Assembly (NCBI GenBank): GCA_964019695.1 | Contig: CAXHUL010000256.1 | Coordinates: forward strand, 57,011-121,010 | Source of the DNA: Loripinus fragilis | Lineage: Eukaryota; Mollusca; Bivalvia; Lucinida; Lucinidae | Direction of reading: 5' to 3' | Length of the DNA stretch: 64,000 nucleotides | The notes under the pieces: generated by a model | Seen by the model: the letters and a program-made list of their open reading frames with translations, nothing else | The model's database searches: none | Told to the model about the DNA's origin: nothing | Program-made: the position numbers and the translations under genes | Part shown: positions 8,631 through 20,089 of the stretch, piece by piece | How positions within the stretch are numbered: position 1 is the first letter of the stretch | How the letters are laid out: every line of letters starts with the position of its first letter

Positions 8631-9690
8631 CAGTGAACCACTTTAGTTACGCGCCACTTATAAAAAGTAAAATTACTCGGAAAAGAAACGGGATATTTTT
8701 ATTCTGAGACTACCAACGTAAAGCGCATCTATATTTGCATTAGCCATTGAACTTTCATTGTGATCAGATCAGAAACAAATGAGAAAATGGATCTTTAAGT
8801 GCACTACCCTCAAAACATCATTTCACATTGCATTTTCTCGAATGAAACTCAGATCACATTGCACTTTTTTTCAGGATCGAATTTCTGCTATGCAAGAGAT
8901 AAGAGCCGATTTATTCTTGACAATATCTAAGACTGGAATGTGTTTGTTAACTTCATCATTTTAAAATGTTTTACTATTTTGGTTCCCAGCTGGCCAAGGT
9001 TTGAAAAAAGTGGGGTTTAGTACTTTTTTTTAAAGTTAGTTAAAATTTCGTATGATTCTGAGTAAACTAGTTATCAAAACACTTCTTTTATGATTTCATT
9101 TTAAACAACCATGTATCCGCCTTTTATTTTCGTGAAAAAAATGATGGATTTATTGGCGTCATAGTGTTGACGTTTGTTATGACGTCACTACTACCAAGGC
9201 TATAAGACGTGTCAATGATAAGATGTTTTAGTGTTTTGATACTTCTATGTCAACAAGTGACTCATAACAAAACAATTTGCGAAGGAAAACCTGTTTGATT
9301 ATTGTAACTGACGTTAATATGATGTTAAAACGAGCATTCTTCAAAAAGTACCGGTGTTACTTAATTCAACGACCAAAAAAAGGGGTTTTACTTGAAAAAA
9401 TAATTGTTTTTGGTGTTTTTCTGTCACAACGATCACCATGGATAATGCCTAGCGCAAAACGAAAATAGAAAATATAGACGTTCAGGTTGCACGTGCATTT
9501 TTTTCATTTTTGTCAAAATTGCCTTTGACTAAGCAGAATGATTCGCATGACTGATTCCAATATTTTTTTCGATGTCATCAAACAGATAAAATGTCAATAA
9601 ATAAATTATCATAGAAAATGTTCGATTCTAGCATTTTTGTCAAAAAATGTGGGCCCTAAAAAAGTGGTGCGTAACTAAAGTGGCTCACTG
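8631..9690. mobile_element. Mariner/Tc1-like non-autonomous element, 1060 bp
   Basis: Terminal inverted repeats of about 30 bp (CAGTGAACCACTTTAGTTAC and complement) are flanked by TA (8629-8630 and 9691-9692). The interior has only short unconvincing open frames and no DDE motif, so it is non-autonomous or decayed. TA targeting and CAGTG termini fit the IS630/Tc1/mariner group (inference). A TGACGTCA-containing stretch lies at about 9180. Confidence 0.75.
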
Positions 9691-10259
9691 TACACTCAGT
9701 GGCCATAAGTAAGTAGCCAAATCAGCTTACAAGAATTTGACAAAAAATATGGTCTGAAACAATGGTCTTTTTCTAGCCAATTAAGGCAATTTCCCCAAAT
9801 GATAAATGGCCTAGATAAAAATACAGTGTATATGTTTACGTCATTACCAAATTGTATGATGTCATCATCTGTTGCTATGGAGATATTGCGTATCACAAAC
9901 ATTGGCTCCATTTCTTCAAAAAAGATAGCAGGTGTTGAAAAATTGCTGTAAAAATGCCAGATTGTAATATTCTTAATTGAAAATTTGCAGAAATATTTGA
10001 AATGTACTGAAAAACATTCTGTTAAAGTTCAAATTAGTATAGACACTGAAAATAAAATAATGCAGAGCAGAGAATTGGACGGAAATAATGCCATGAAAAT
10101 GACCCGACTGCAGTATACTTTGGCTGTAAAAACAAACTAAATAAACAAATATAGGAATATGGGGTATGTATATATTGTGAGGTATCATAACAGTGTTCAA
10201 ATTGAAAATAATATATTTTGAATAAATATCTATGGATATTAGCTATGGTTGGATCCAAT

Positions 10260-11115
10260 TTTCAGTGTCAGTCCTGATATTAGTGCCATAAGCAGCATAA
10301 CCGGTGGTATAATATGTGTGTAATAATTATTTTCAGTTGAAAGTACCATTTGGCGTTACATTTTTACAGAACATTTATTTTTTAAGAAGAATTATCCTAT
10401 GATTTCGCATAAAAGTTTGGGTACCCCCTCGTTAAGCAAAATTTGACCAAGGGGTTAGGTATCGCTAGGTGCTGTCTTTTCGATTTGAAAGAATGAAACA
10501 TGTAAAGACTAATTGCTTCAAACACTCGTATATACACCATAGAAAGCCTGATACTTGTTGCTAAGTTACCATGTGGATTCATTCAATAATTTAGATTTTT
10601 GGGTCAGGGGTACAAATACCCCACCCACCCCTAATATGACGGTGAAAAATTGGGAAGATGTGAACACATCTTGTTCACAGCTCACGATTATAACGTAATA
10701 GCACCATTATCACCAAAAAATATACAGAAAATAAGCAATATCTATAGCCATGTAAAAACGGAAGAAGTTTCAAATAGAACTATGGCTCGACTTAACAGTG
10801 CAGTTATGGTTCTTGATCACCTAGATAATCGATAAGTCAATTGTCCCCCTTACACCGCGGCGACTATATCGCGAAATCGATTGTATCTCAGTCCAGGTAT
10901 CGATGTTATGCCTTTATACCGTCTTTACCAGAATTGTTGGATAGAATTTTCATTAATGTAACATAAATTGTGCATTTAAAATTTGTTCCAGATAGGAGTA
11001 TGCATGCATCTGATTGAAATCAAGAAAAATGTTTTTCATATCCAAATGTAAAACATGTTTGTCCACTATTCGTGTGTTCTGAGTTGAGTCTTAAAACAGC
11101 ACATGAGCACTTGAG
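10260..11115. other. Unassigned AT-rich sequence
   Basis: No repeat family copy, splice-supported exon or RNA gene recognised. It has short open frames only. Confidence 0.4.
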
Positions 11116-11118
11116 TAC

Positions 11119-11368
11119 TTACCCTAAAAGCGCCAATAGCAAAAAGTCGTCTGCTTTTCTCGTTTGCTGAAATATGTAAGAAGCCTCTATGACAAACAGT
11201 GTGGACCCAGATCAGACTGCTCCTAGAGGAGCAGTCTGTTCTGGGTTCACACTGTTTGCTTCTATACTTAAATTCATCATTAATGTTTGGCAATTATTGC
11301 AGCGGACGACTTCAGCAGACGACATTTTCAGATGCATTTTTTCTTGGCGCTTTAAGGGTCTAAATGTT
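11119..11368. mobile_element. MITE with hairpin centre and CCTTAAAGCGC-type ends
   Basis: The ends match the element at 17152-17383 in inverted orientation. The hairpin GACCCAGATCAGACTGCTCC and complement is at 11193-11258, and CAGCAGACGACATTTTC occurs near 11308. Copies differ in many positions but keep both the terminal repeats and the central stem. Confidence 0.65.
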
Positions 11369-12683
11369 GATAAAAAATTATGTGGGCCACGACGTGAGAA
11401 AAACTCTCTTCGGGGGTTTGAGAACAACAAATGCGCAGACCAGTCTGCGCTTCCGCAGTGATTTAGAAATAACACAACTTCACCAAACAAGGCCGTCGGC
11501 GGCGGTACGGCCATGACACCTTTTAGGCCAAAAAGGTTTTAGCAGGACCACTTTTTGGGGGCTGGATATATGCTTATTTGGTCTGGTTATTTTATTCAGT
11601 TTCCTCTAGACTTTTCAGAACAATGAGATATTATACTATTATATGAGAAGGAAGAGAAAAATAATATAATGATGTTTTCCCAAAAGTTTACCCTTATTAG
11701 TATTGTAAATGCGCAGCCTGATTTGAGTCTTCTCTCGGTATAGATCTAGAATTATAGGTCTAGATAAAAAAATCAGCATGATATTGTGAATATTTTCTAA
11801 TCCAATATTTTAAGGTTTGCTTTGGGCGTTCAAAAGAACCGTCTCATTTATTGTATAAATAAATAAATAATAAATAAAAATAAATTGAGGCAGTTCTTTG
11901 AGTACATGTGTACCGTTGAGAGTGGTACTCTGGCTTTTATCAAAGATAATAAGAAAACGAATTATCAGGAATGTGGACCCGATATGATGTGAGCTTTACT
12001 ATACTCGTTCTTTTTCTGGACCCACACTGTACATTTGTTTCGAAATTAAAATCAACTGACATCTGTAAAGACTGGGCCCGAAGTTTGACAAAAATGTCTG
12101 ATCAGCGTCTTCGCTTCAAGTTTAAAAAAACATAATACAGGAATATAATGCAGACAGGAAAATGCGCCAAAATTCACGAGAGCAGTCGCTTTAGGCCAAA
12201 TCCTTATCAGCTATTTTCACACTTTAAACACAGATGAGCGAACTCCCACTGAGTTCCCGCTGTGTCAATGAGAAATGACCACATCATAAACTTGTGACGA
12301 CTGCCAGATTCTTTAACCATACGCGAACAGCGTATATTAATGGAGCAGGGCAGTCTGTGCATATATTACATGCTCATAGCAGTTTCTCGTCTTCACTGCC
12401 CATATGCTACTATAAGCATGACTTTTCAGTTAACCATACATGTATATGCGAACAACATATGCGCATAATAATTTATCTGCGCAGTCTGATCAGCCCATTG
12501 CTGTTTGCTGTTGAAAGACCTTTACCTTTTATAAATTGTTTTTGGTCAGTGCTAGTCCTCACGGATCCCGATCAGCTTGGTGTGACGGGGTTTGTTTAAA
12601 TATATGCCTTCTGGGAATTTCCATCCGACACATATGGAACGCAAACAGCAATGGTTCAGGCCAGACTGCGCTGTGCAATCTCA
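11369..12683. other. Repeat fragments, no gene
   Basis: Contains half of an AAGAACCGTCTCA hairpin-family copy near 11825-11855, A-rich AAATAAATAA microrepeats and pieces of GCGCAGTCTGATCAG-type repeats. A 101-codon open frame (12294-12599) is formed from such pieces and has no recognisable domain. Confidence 0.4.
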
Positions 12684-12714
12684 CAGTGACCTATATAAGA
12701 TATATAGGTCACTG
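12684..12714. repeat. Perfect 14-bp-arm hairpin
   Basis: CAGTGACCTATATA, loop AGA, then the exact complement. It is isolated, with no second copy seen. Confidence 0.8.
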
Positions 12715-13282
12715 AATCTCACCAGAACCTTTGCGCTGAACGGCCTCACTTAAAACTCAATTATTAGTTTACAATTATGTTTATGTTCAATATTGCAAAC
12801 AATGCAGGCTCGGAGAGATGTCTTGTTATGAAGTATCTGGATCTACACTGTTGCTTATGCTTCATTTATAGAACTCATCACGGATTCTAAATTATCATTA
12901 TATGGACTCATCGGCATAATATATGCATGTCTTTTACTGTACTTGCAAACGAAACTATTTGTGTAGTCTGAGCATGACAGATTTGGTAGTATGACAGAAA
13001 AAAGGTTGTTATACTGAGCAGTAAAGACCCTGACGAGACGCCGTATGACAAAACTAGTAAGATGGGTGTACTGTACATGAACGCTGTTGTGATTAGTCTG
13101 GGTATCTGAATTTATGCATAGGTTTTTAGGCGCCACACACAGAGTCGTTTATTCGGTCAACACCGTAAAAGCAGTACTTTATTAGGACCAAGATAAGACC
13201 TATAGCCCCAGGATTTATCTGACACCTGGGATTATCGCATATCCCGTTATCAGCGTCTCAAAATCGTTTGTCACCAGAATCG
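12715..13282. other. Unassigned sequence
   Basis: No gene or repeat copy recognised, apart from GACGAGACGCCG-like hairpin debris near 13030. Confidence 0.35.
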
Positions 13283-13472
13283 CACCGGACAGGCGGCAAT
13301 CAAAAATACTTATCCTATCGACGAACGTGGATCAAAAATGGTTAGAAAAAGTGTTTTCGATTGCCATTTGTCACCAGTCGGGCGACAAGTAGCAATCGAA
13401 AACTCTGTTTTTAACTATTTTGATCTACGTTCGTCGATAGGATAAGTATTTTCGATTGCCGCCTGTCCGGTG
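13283..13472. mobile_element. 190-bp foldback (palindromic) element
   Basis: Arms of about 90 bp, starting CACCGGACAGGCGGCAATC and ending with its complement, enclose a short centre around TTGTCACCAGTCGGGCGACAAG. Arm identity is high, so it is a recent or homogenised foldback. No coding content. Confidence 0.8.
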
Positions 13473-13544
13473 TGAGACTGAAGTACGAATATTCTCTAGC
13501 TATAATTTTTTGCTATAAATAGGTAAATAGATTAAATAATTTGT

Positions 13545-13715
13545 TTGATTTGATTCTTTACGCCCCATCAACAATCTTTCAGTTAAACAGGGACGGGTCT
13601 TCCTGGGTTGAACCAGTACTAAGCTGGGATAAATGTGTCTTGTTCAAGGACCACAACGCAGTGACGCCGGTGAGGCTCGAACCCGCGGCCTCTCGGTCTC
13701 GAGTCAAGCACAACA
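13545..13715 (-). mobile_element. tRNA-derived SINE
   Basis: Same family as 3122-3322, in reverse. The B box complement GGCTCGAACC is at about 13674-13683. The body contains TCCTGGGTTGAACCAGTAC. The left side is the T-rich tail complement (TTTGTTTGATTTGATTC). The A-box end is truncated near CGAGTCAAGC. Confidence 0.7.
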
Positions 13716-13734
13716 ATGAATTGTCAATAGTTAA

Positions 13735-13830
13735 ATAATAATGATAATAATAATAATACATTGTAATAGTAATTATAATAATAATAATGATAATAATAAT
13801 AATAATGATGATGATAATAATAATAATTGT
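13735..13830. repeat. (AAT)n/(ATG)n microsatellite
   Basis: Imperfect runs of AATAATAAT and GATGATGATA beside the SINE head. Confidence 0.8.
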
Positions 13831-14828
13831 TATACTTAAGATTAGAATTGAAAAATAAATTGAAGCAACTTGTTATCAAATTATTTTTTATTTCGGCGAT
13901 AAGATATGGTTATTGTTATTTTCTTAATTTTACTAAAATTTAGTTGTTTTTTTTTCATAATCATGTCTCCCAATCAGCTGAGTTTCCCATTTCTTTTAAA
14001 ATGCTGTTAAGATTTCTCAACATTACCTAAGCAAGCATATCGCATATTTGAAGCATTATAGATCCACAATATTCGAACTCAGGCATTTTCTCCGCTCTGG
14101 TAAGAAGGCGCTTAAACTCAATTTTCAACCTAAAAATGACAGAACTAAAATGCAATTTATTTCTATATAACTTATATGGTTGATATTGTTGGATGATAGA
14201 GAAACCATTTATAACTTATAAAACATTGGGAAAATATCAGAACATGATTATTTTGCGGTCATAAAATGCTCACCCTAAGCATTTTCATTCAATTTACATT
14301 GAAATGAATGAGACTTTACCAGTTAAAAAGATGAACAATTTGACAAAACTAAATCTTTAGTTATTTCATATTTGTTTATATCATTGTAAAGATAAAACAT
14401 TAAATTTTCTTTTGATAACTTATAAAATAATGACAACTTAATAATAAGTTAGTTATTAATAATTTATTTAAAGGTTTGTATACTTTTCTGTGTAATTGAT
14501 GCCACAGATTTCAACAGGTAAGTTGCGAGAGTGGTCAATAATCAAGGGAGTTAATCGGGCGGATAAAAGCGATAACAGCTGATATTGTCCCATATGTAGA
14601 ACCCACATCGAATTTTCAAACTGTTTCAGAAATCAGGCTTGGTTGAAATGAATAACACCCACGAACTCTAGGTGATATTATTTCTATAATAACCAAGCAT
14701 TATTAAGTTGAAAAATAGCAAATAGTGATATGTTCAAAATTTCAGATAATTTGCATTCCTCGTTTTCAAATTATACAAATTTTAAATGTACTTAAATTTT
14801 TGCAAAAGAAACAACGTTAACGTCAACT
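13831..14828. other. AT-rich unassigned sequence
   Basis: Very AT-rich with stop codons in all frames. No repeat copy or exon recognised. Confidence 0.4.
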
Positions 14829-14869
14829 GGCTACTTACTTATGACCTGCGACTGTATGTTACCGCTGAA

Positions 14870-14960
14870 AAACCACTCATCCCCTTTGCCTCGGGAGGTG
14901 ATTGAACCCAGGCCGCCTGGTTGGAAATCAGACATACTAATTACCATACGCTACAAAGGA
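14870..14960 (-). mobile_element. SINE fragment
   Basis: In reverse orientation it holds GTCTGATTTCCAACC and B box GGGTTCAATC, resembling the fragments at 6840 and 8385. Confidence 0.5.
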
Positions 14961-15078
14961 GGCTTACTATTATGGTATATGATGATTTTCACTAACGGCT
15001 CTCTGTGTGCAATCAACAACCATTCTTAGATGGCAAAGCCACAGGTTCAGTCCAATTGTTACCCAGTAAACAACCAAA

Positions 15079-15150
15079 AGCGGACCAACATCGGCCCATC
15101 AGCGAAACGCCGCTTAAATGGCGTGTCGCTGACGGGTCGATGATGGCCCG
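15079..15150. repeat. Hairpin family with AGCGAAACGCC stem
   Basis: Stem CATCAGCGAAACGCCGCTTA pairs with the following GGCGTGTCGCTGACGGG. Related hairpins with centre CATTTAAATG are at 41216-41275, 46388-46462 and 60381-60451. Confidence 0.7.
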
Positions 15151-15197
15151 ACACAGAATGTTGGCTGGATATCCGTCAATGTGAATATGGATTGGTA

Positions 15198-15571
15198 TTA
15201 AAGCTGCATACTCTGTAACTATGAACATTTTTCGGAAATTTTCTTTTCTTTTTAAATCATTTGTAAAAGTAGAATTAAGCTATGTTTTCACAATAAAAAT
15301 GTTCAGTACAGCTAAAAACTGCATGGAAAAGTGAATTATCTCATCAAATAGGTGTGTTTTTCTCTTGTTGGTAATTATTTGCGTTCCTCCAATAATTCTA
15401 GACCGTTGAATTTTAACATAAATGCAGTTGTTTTGATAGTGATACCTTGTTAAGATTTACGAAAATGGTAAAACGTTTACCTGAATTTGAGTATTTTTAC
15501 TATGTTCTTGAAAAATAAAAACATTATTTTTAAAATTAGAAGATCAAAAGTTACAGACTATGCAGCTTTAA
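15198..15571. mobile_element. TTAA-bounded MITE, copy 1
   Basis: The ends are TTAAAGCTGCATAxTCTGTAAC and its complement, with TTAA at 15198-15201 and 15568-15571. A second copy (62674-63047) is about 90 percent identical by eye over its whole length. Whether TTAA is a target duplication or part of the terminus cannot be told from these two copies. Confidence 0.8.
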
Positions 15572-15760
15572 TACATCTCTGAAATGTCTTCCAAAGCTAC
15601 TAAGACCCCGGTTTACTTTCGCAGCAACTTGGCGTACGCAAAACTTTGGTTCGGCTCAAACTGGAGTATTCAGCACCGCTTTGTAAACATTACTCTAAAA
15701 CTCGTACATCTGGACCTACATGAGATGTCCTTGTCGATATGCTAGATGTGCTTGAATGAC

Positions 15761-17117
15761 CATCTCTTGAGGCCCATAGTGACCAGTCCTCTCTTGAGGC
15801 CCATAGGGACCAGTCCTCTCTTGAGGCCCATAGGGACCAGTCCTCTCTTGAGGCCCATAGGGACCAGTCCTCTCTTGAGGCCCATAGGGACCAGTCCTCT
15901 CTTGAGGCCCATAGGGACCAGTCCTCTCTTGAGGCCCATAGGGACCAGTCCTCTCTTGAGGCCCATAGGGACCAGTCCTCTCTTGAGGCCCATAGGGACC
16001 AGTCCTCTCTTGAGGCCCATAGGGATCAGTCCTCTCTTGAGACCCATAGGGACCAGCCCTCTCTTGAGGCCCATAGGGACCAGTCCTCTCTTGAGGCCCA
16101 TAGGGATCAGTCCTCTCTTGAGGCCCATAGGGACCAGTCCTCTCTTGAGGCCCATAGGGATCAGTCCTCTCTTGAGGCCCATAGGGACCAGTCCTCTCTT
16201 GAGGCCCATAGGGAACAGTCCTCTCTTGAGGCCCATAGGGATCAGTCCTCTCTTGAGGCCCATAGGGAACAGTCCTCTCTTGAGGCCCATAGGGATCAGT
16301 CCTCTCTTGAGGCCCATGGGGATCAGTCCTCTCTTGAGGCCCATGGGGATCAGTCCTCTCTTGAGGCCCATAGGGATCAGTCCTCTCTTGAGGCCCATAG
16401 GGATCAGTCCTCTCTTGAGACCCATAGGGATCAGTCCTCTCTTGAGGCCCATAGGGATCAGTCCTCTCTTGAGGCCCATGAGATCAGTCCTCTCTTGAGG
16501 CCCATAGGGATCAGTCCTCTCTTGAGGCCCATGGGGATCAGTCCTCTCTTGAGGCTCATAGGGATCAGTCCTCTCTTGAGGCCCATACGGATCAGTCCTC
16601 TCTTGAGACCCATAGGGATCAGTCCTCTCTTGAGGCCCATAGGGTTCAGTACTCTCTTGAGGCCCATAGGGATCAGTCCTCTCTTGAGGCCCATAGGGAT
16701 CAGTCCTCTCTTGAGGCCCATAGGGATCAGTCCTCTCTTGAGGCCCATGGGGATCAGTCCTCTCTTGAGGCCCATAGGGATCAGTCCTCTCTTGAGGCCC
16801 ATAGGGATCAGTCCTCTCTTGAGGCCCATGGGGATCAGTCCTCTCTTGAGGCCCATAGGGATCAGTCCTCTCTTGAGGCCCATGGGGATCAGTCCTCTCT
16901 TGAGGCTCGTAGGGATCAGTCCTCTCTTGAGGCCCATACGGATCAGTCCTCTCTTGAGACCCATAGGGATCAGTCCTCTCTTGAGGCCCATGGGGATCAG
17001 TCCTCTCTTGAGGCCCATAGGGATCAGTCATCTCTTGAGGCCCATAGGGATCAGTCCTCTCTTGAGGCCCATAGGGATCAGTCCTCTCTTGAGGCCCATA
17101 GGGTTCAGTCCTCTCTG
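15761..17117. repeat. 27-bp minisatellite, about 50 units
   Basis: The unit is CCTCTCTTGAGGCCCATAGG plus GA(C/T)CAGT. The left fifth has mostly GACCAGT units and the right part mostly GATCAGT. Sequence variants (GGCTCATAG or GGCTCGTAG, CCATACGG, GAGACCC) recur together at 351-bp spacing (for example 16555 and 16906; 16582 and 16933; 16605 and 16956), which is 13 units: a higher-order repeat. Because 27 is a multiple of 3, long open frames exist on both strands, up to 491 codons. These are repeat artefacts. Confidence 0.95.
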
Positions 17118-17151
17118 GCTCTCTTCCACATGAATCATGCTGTGCCTGTTT

Positions 17152-17383
17152 AACCCTTAAAGCGCAAAAAAAAAATGCATCTGAAAATGTCGTCTGCTGC
17201 AAATAATTGCGGAACATTATTGACGGATTAAGTATAGAAGCAAACAGCGTGGACCCAGATCAGACTGCTCCTATAGGAGCAGTCTGATCTGCGTTCACAC
17301 TGTTTGCCATAGAGGCTTCTTAAACATTTCAGCAGACGAGAAAGCAGACGACTTTCGTTGCGATCGGCGCATTAAGGGTTAGA
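17152..17383. mobile_element. MITE with hairpin centre, second copy
   Basis: The ends TAACCCTTAAAGCGC and GCGCATTAAGGGTTA are inverted repeats. The central hairpin GACCCAGATCAGACTGCTCC and complement is at 17240-17307. It is the inverted counterpart of 11119-11368 and directly abuts the minisatellite. Confidence 0.75.
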
Positions 17384-17690
17384 AGATGAGCCACAGCGCG
17401 AAAGACTCCAGAAAGTGCCAAGTACTGTAGATACCAGATATACAGCACTGTCCTGAAGATTTCGTTTTTCCCGCGAACAATTCCGCAGTAGAATAGTAAT
17501 TATTCTTCTGTGGTCACTGCCTAGACCACAAAAGGAATTTAGGACTCTCGTATTGTCTCTGGACCTTGAGGTATGCAACTTCTTGTACTAAGCAGATGAT
17601 AAAGTTTCTTGCTAAACAAATACGGTTTTAAAACTCCGCCTAGAGATTATTCATATGTTCAGCACTCCCTGGCAAAATTGATCGTATCAG
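17384..17690. other. Unassigned sequence
   Basis: Between the MITE and a SINE. No repeat copy or splice-supported exon recognised. Confidence 0.35.
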
Positions 17691-17696
17691 CAACTT

Positions 17697-17826
17697 TTCA
17701 GTTATATCGGGACGTTTCCTGTGGTGAACCAGTACTAAGCAGAAGATAAAGTGCCTTGCTTAAGGATACAGCACAGTGCCTCTTGTGATGCTCGAACCAG
17801 CAACCATCGATCTCAAGTTCACTGGG
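17697..17826 (-). mobile_element. SINE copy, 3' portion
   Basis: Reverse orientation. It contains the body segment GTGGTGAACCAGTACTAAGC, then GCTCGAACCAGCAACC (B box complement) and GATCTCAAG. It is diverged relative to the copy at 3122-3322. Confidence 0.65.
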
Positions 17827-18356
17827 ACGTTTAGCAGAAAATCAAACAAAGCAAAGACTGGTCAAGAGAGATATGTGTGGACTCCATGTATACATGTGGC
17901 AAGAATGCACAGTGTGGGGCTGTCCCAAAGTGGCTGAATAATTGTTGACTGGGACGAAGAGCAACAAATCAAACAAAGCAAAGATTGAAAGACTTAAAAG
18001 TTGGCTTCAGGTATGCGTGATAACTCACAGGTGCTTGAATTTATGATACTTATTACTTTATCTGCTTATGGACCTCTTCAATTCCATCTAAGAAATGAGA
18101 AAAGACAGACATACAAAAAGATTTGACCAAACTGAATCATAGGAAAGCCATCTTCCAAATAAAAAAAGATAAATTTTACTTATACTCGATTCGAACAGTT
18201 TTTCATAGACTTTCGACGTTTCAACGCACGTATTATGCTTCACTAGAGCTAAATCAATCAAAAATTATAACTCCAAAGCCTCTGTGTGTTAACTCAAACA
18301 GAATTCTTCTTTCCATGAGTAAATCCCTTTTCAAAGTTCGTCTAAAACTAACGTAC
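17827..18356. other. SINE debris and unassigned sequence
   Basis: Contains AAATCAAACAAAGCAAAGA direct repeats (about 17842 and 17965), which are SINE tail remnants, and then AT-rich sequence downstream of an orphan first exon. No further exon was identified. Confidence 0.4.
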
Positions 18357-18390
18357 CTTGTGTAAAGAAATTATTCCCAATAGAATCCAT
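18357..18390 (-). CDS. Orphan first coding exon 2
   Basis: A - strand 34-nt exon (MDSIGNNFFTQ plus one base G) with donor CAAG|gtacgt. It is preceded by the family promoter block and GTGATTGAAAAAATGGA. Same length and phase as the orphan exons at 7848 and 43800. No exon A lies nearby, and the nearest downstream exon A on this strand is at 2769-2830. It is either a distal alternative first exon or a relic. Confidence 0.5.
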
Positions 18391-18427
18391 TTTTTCAATC
18401 ACTTATTATTTAAAAAGTAGAATTTTT

Positions 18428-18572
18428 TTTCAGAGCTCAGAAAGACGTGTGATCACCACGACGTTCAGTCTGCAAATGACTAGTTGCTAGATCCGGCAGT
18501 CTATGACGTAACGACGTTGCTGTGTGACGTGGCGCCAAATTGCGAATCATAAGGCATTTCCTAGCTCTCCTC
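18428..18572 (-). promoter_or_regulatory. Conserved promoter block, orphan exon 2
   Basis: Same order of blocks as the other four. The CRE-like element reads TTACGTCA in gene orientation (18504-18511), one base off the palindromic consensus, and is the same variant as at 43679-43686. GACGTTCAG, GCAAATGACTAGTTGC and GAGCTCAG are kept. Confidence 0.5.
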
Positions 18573-18705
18573 GTAGCATCTGGTATGGACCCAGGCGTCA
18601 CTTTCTGTAGCCACTGGAAATGAATGACACTCCAAGTCTATCGTGTGGGTGAACAAACAAGGATCAACAAGTCATGGAAACAAAGGTGTTTATTAAAAAA
18701 TACCA

Positions 18706-18905
18706 CGAGGAGCACAATGGCTCAGTGGTAGAGTTCTCGGCTTGTTAATGACGGGTCACTAGTTTGACCCTCGTCGGAGGCACTGCACATGTGCCGTGGC
18801 CTTGAGCAAAATCTTATTATTATCCCCTTTTAATTGTTGAACCCAGGAGACATCCCGACATGACAGAACAGTGTTGACTGTGACGTAAAACAGAGATCAA
18901 CAAAC
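18706..18905 (+). mobile_element. tRNA-derived SINE
   Basis: A box TGGCTCAGTGGTAGAG (18720-18735) is followed by a degenerate B box (AGTTTGACCCT), the body segment GTTGAACCCAGGAGACATCC and a GATCAACAAA end. It belongs to the same broad family as the other SINE copies, with a well preserved A box. A (CAA)n microsatellite follows at about 18957-18980. Confidence 0.75.
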
Positions 18906-18981
18906 TCTTTGCGCTCTATGCGAAACCGATGCAATCCAGTCATCTAAAGTAGCAAAACAACAACAACAACAACAACAATAA

Positions 18982-19575
18982 AAGAATAATAGAATCGCCC
19001 AACAAACCCCATCTCCAATTCAAGTAAAGATATTAAGGATGGAAGTTTCTATTCTGCATACATGAGTTAATGTCAGAAATATTCACGTAACCTGTATCTA
19101 GGTTTACTCATAAAAATAAAGAACAACAGAGACAACGCTATAAAATGTAATTCTTTTAATGCCACAAAAGTTTGAAAATAACAAAAAGTAACTGACTGAT
19201 ATGTATAGATAATAGATCGAAAAAGAACGATGTTTTCAGTGAAACTGAACAAACCAATTTCAAAATATAATTTAAAACTCTCAATTTAAACAAGAATTAT
19301 TTATATTACAGTTAAGTTAGAATGTACAAATCCCCTCTTATAACAGAAAAATACAATGAATCTGGCCTGGAGGGTTATAAACTTTTTCCATACACAACTC
19401 ACCTGAGCATGTAAATTTACCTTGCTCATTAATACAACAATTGTAGGCATTTTAACATTTTAGCAGGATAAATACAACATCTGAGAAGGACAGTCTTAAT
19501 GAAGGATTGCCCATAAAAATGACCAGAGAAAACTTTCAAAGAAAATGATATTTTTTCAATGAAGAAGATAATAGG
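18982..19575. other. AT-rich unassigned sequence
   Basis: No exon or known repeat recognised. Confidence 0.4.
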
Positions 19576-19911
19576 TTTAACCCTCGAATTATCCGCAAAA
19601 GCCGTTTTCTCATTGGACAAGTACCAATTGAAAAATATGGGTGGAAAACTCTGTTTTTGCTATTCAACATATAGAAAATAGAAAAAAGTTTTACTGAAGT
19701 GCTTTCTCTCCGTGACCAAACTAATCCTTTTGCATACCGTTGTTTAACCCTCGAATTATCCGCAAAAGCCGTTTTCTCATTGGACAAGTACCAATTGAAA
19801 AATATGGGTAGAAAACTCTGTTTTTGCTATTCAACATATAGAAAATAGAAAAAAGTTTTACTGAAGTGCTTTCTCTCCGTGACCAAACTAATCCTTTTGC
19901 ATACCGTTGTT
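19576..19911. repeat. 168-bp tandem duplication, two units
   Basis: Two almost identical copies starting TTTAACCCTCGAATTATCCG at 19576 and 19743, differing at about one or two bases. High identity means a recent duplication or an assembly duplication. Confidence 0.9.
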
Positions 19912-20089
19912 GTTTAACATTTCACTTATCATATACAAACCGCATGATTGGTCACGGGGTGGGGGGGGGCGCTGTGCAAATGCTCAAAACACTTTAAAAA
20001 ACTTATTAGAAACGTATTTTGTACAAACCTGTAGGTAAATATCAATTTACAATGGCATTATCAGGGCTTTAGTTATGCGCGCGTACCAA

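Larger units (their letters stand above)
9693..14854. mobile_element. Possible 5.1-kb TA-flanked inverted-repeat element
   Basis: CACTCAGTGGCCATAAGTAA at 9693 is inverted at the right end, where TTACTTATGACCTGCGACTG ends at 14854. This gives about 26 bp with five mismatches, and TA flanks both ends (9691-9692, 14855-14856). The interior is AT-rich and holds other hairpins and a SINE. No transposase was recognised. The left TA is also the right target of the element at 8631-9690. The core CATAAGTAAGTAGCCA is convincing as an inverted pair; that both ends belong to one element is inference. Confidence 0.45.

Noticed and set aside
11189..11514. 90- and 100-codon open frames on both strands
   Set aside because: Formed over a palindromic MITE and its flank; similar frames arise at other copies of the repeat.
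15761..17117. CRISPR-like array
   Set aside because: The repeats are contiguous without spacers, there is no Cas gene, and the DNA is eukaryotic. It is a minisatellite.
15742..17217. 491-codon open frame on the - strand and long frames on + across the same region
   Set aside because: The frames exist only because the 27-bp minisatellite unit is divisible by three. Several frames on both strands are open, and the apparent start lies in a MITE.
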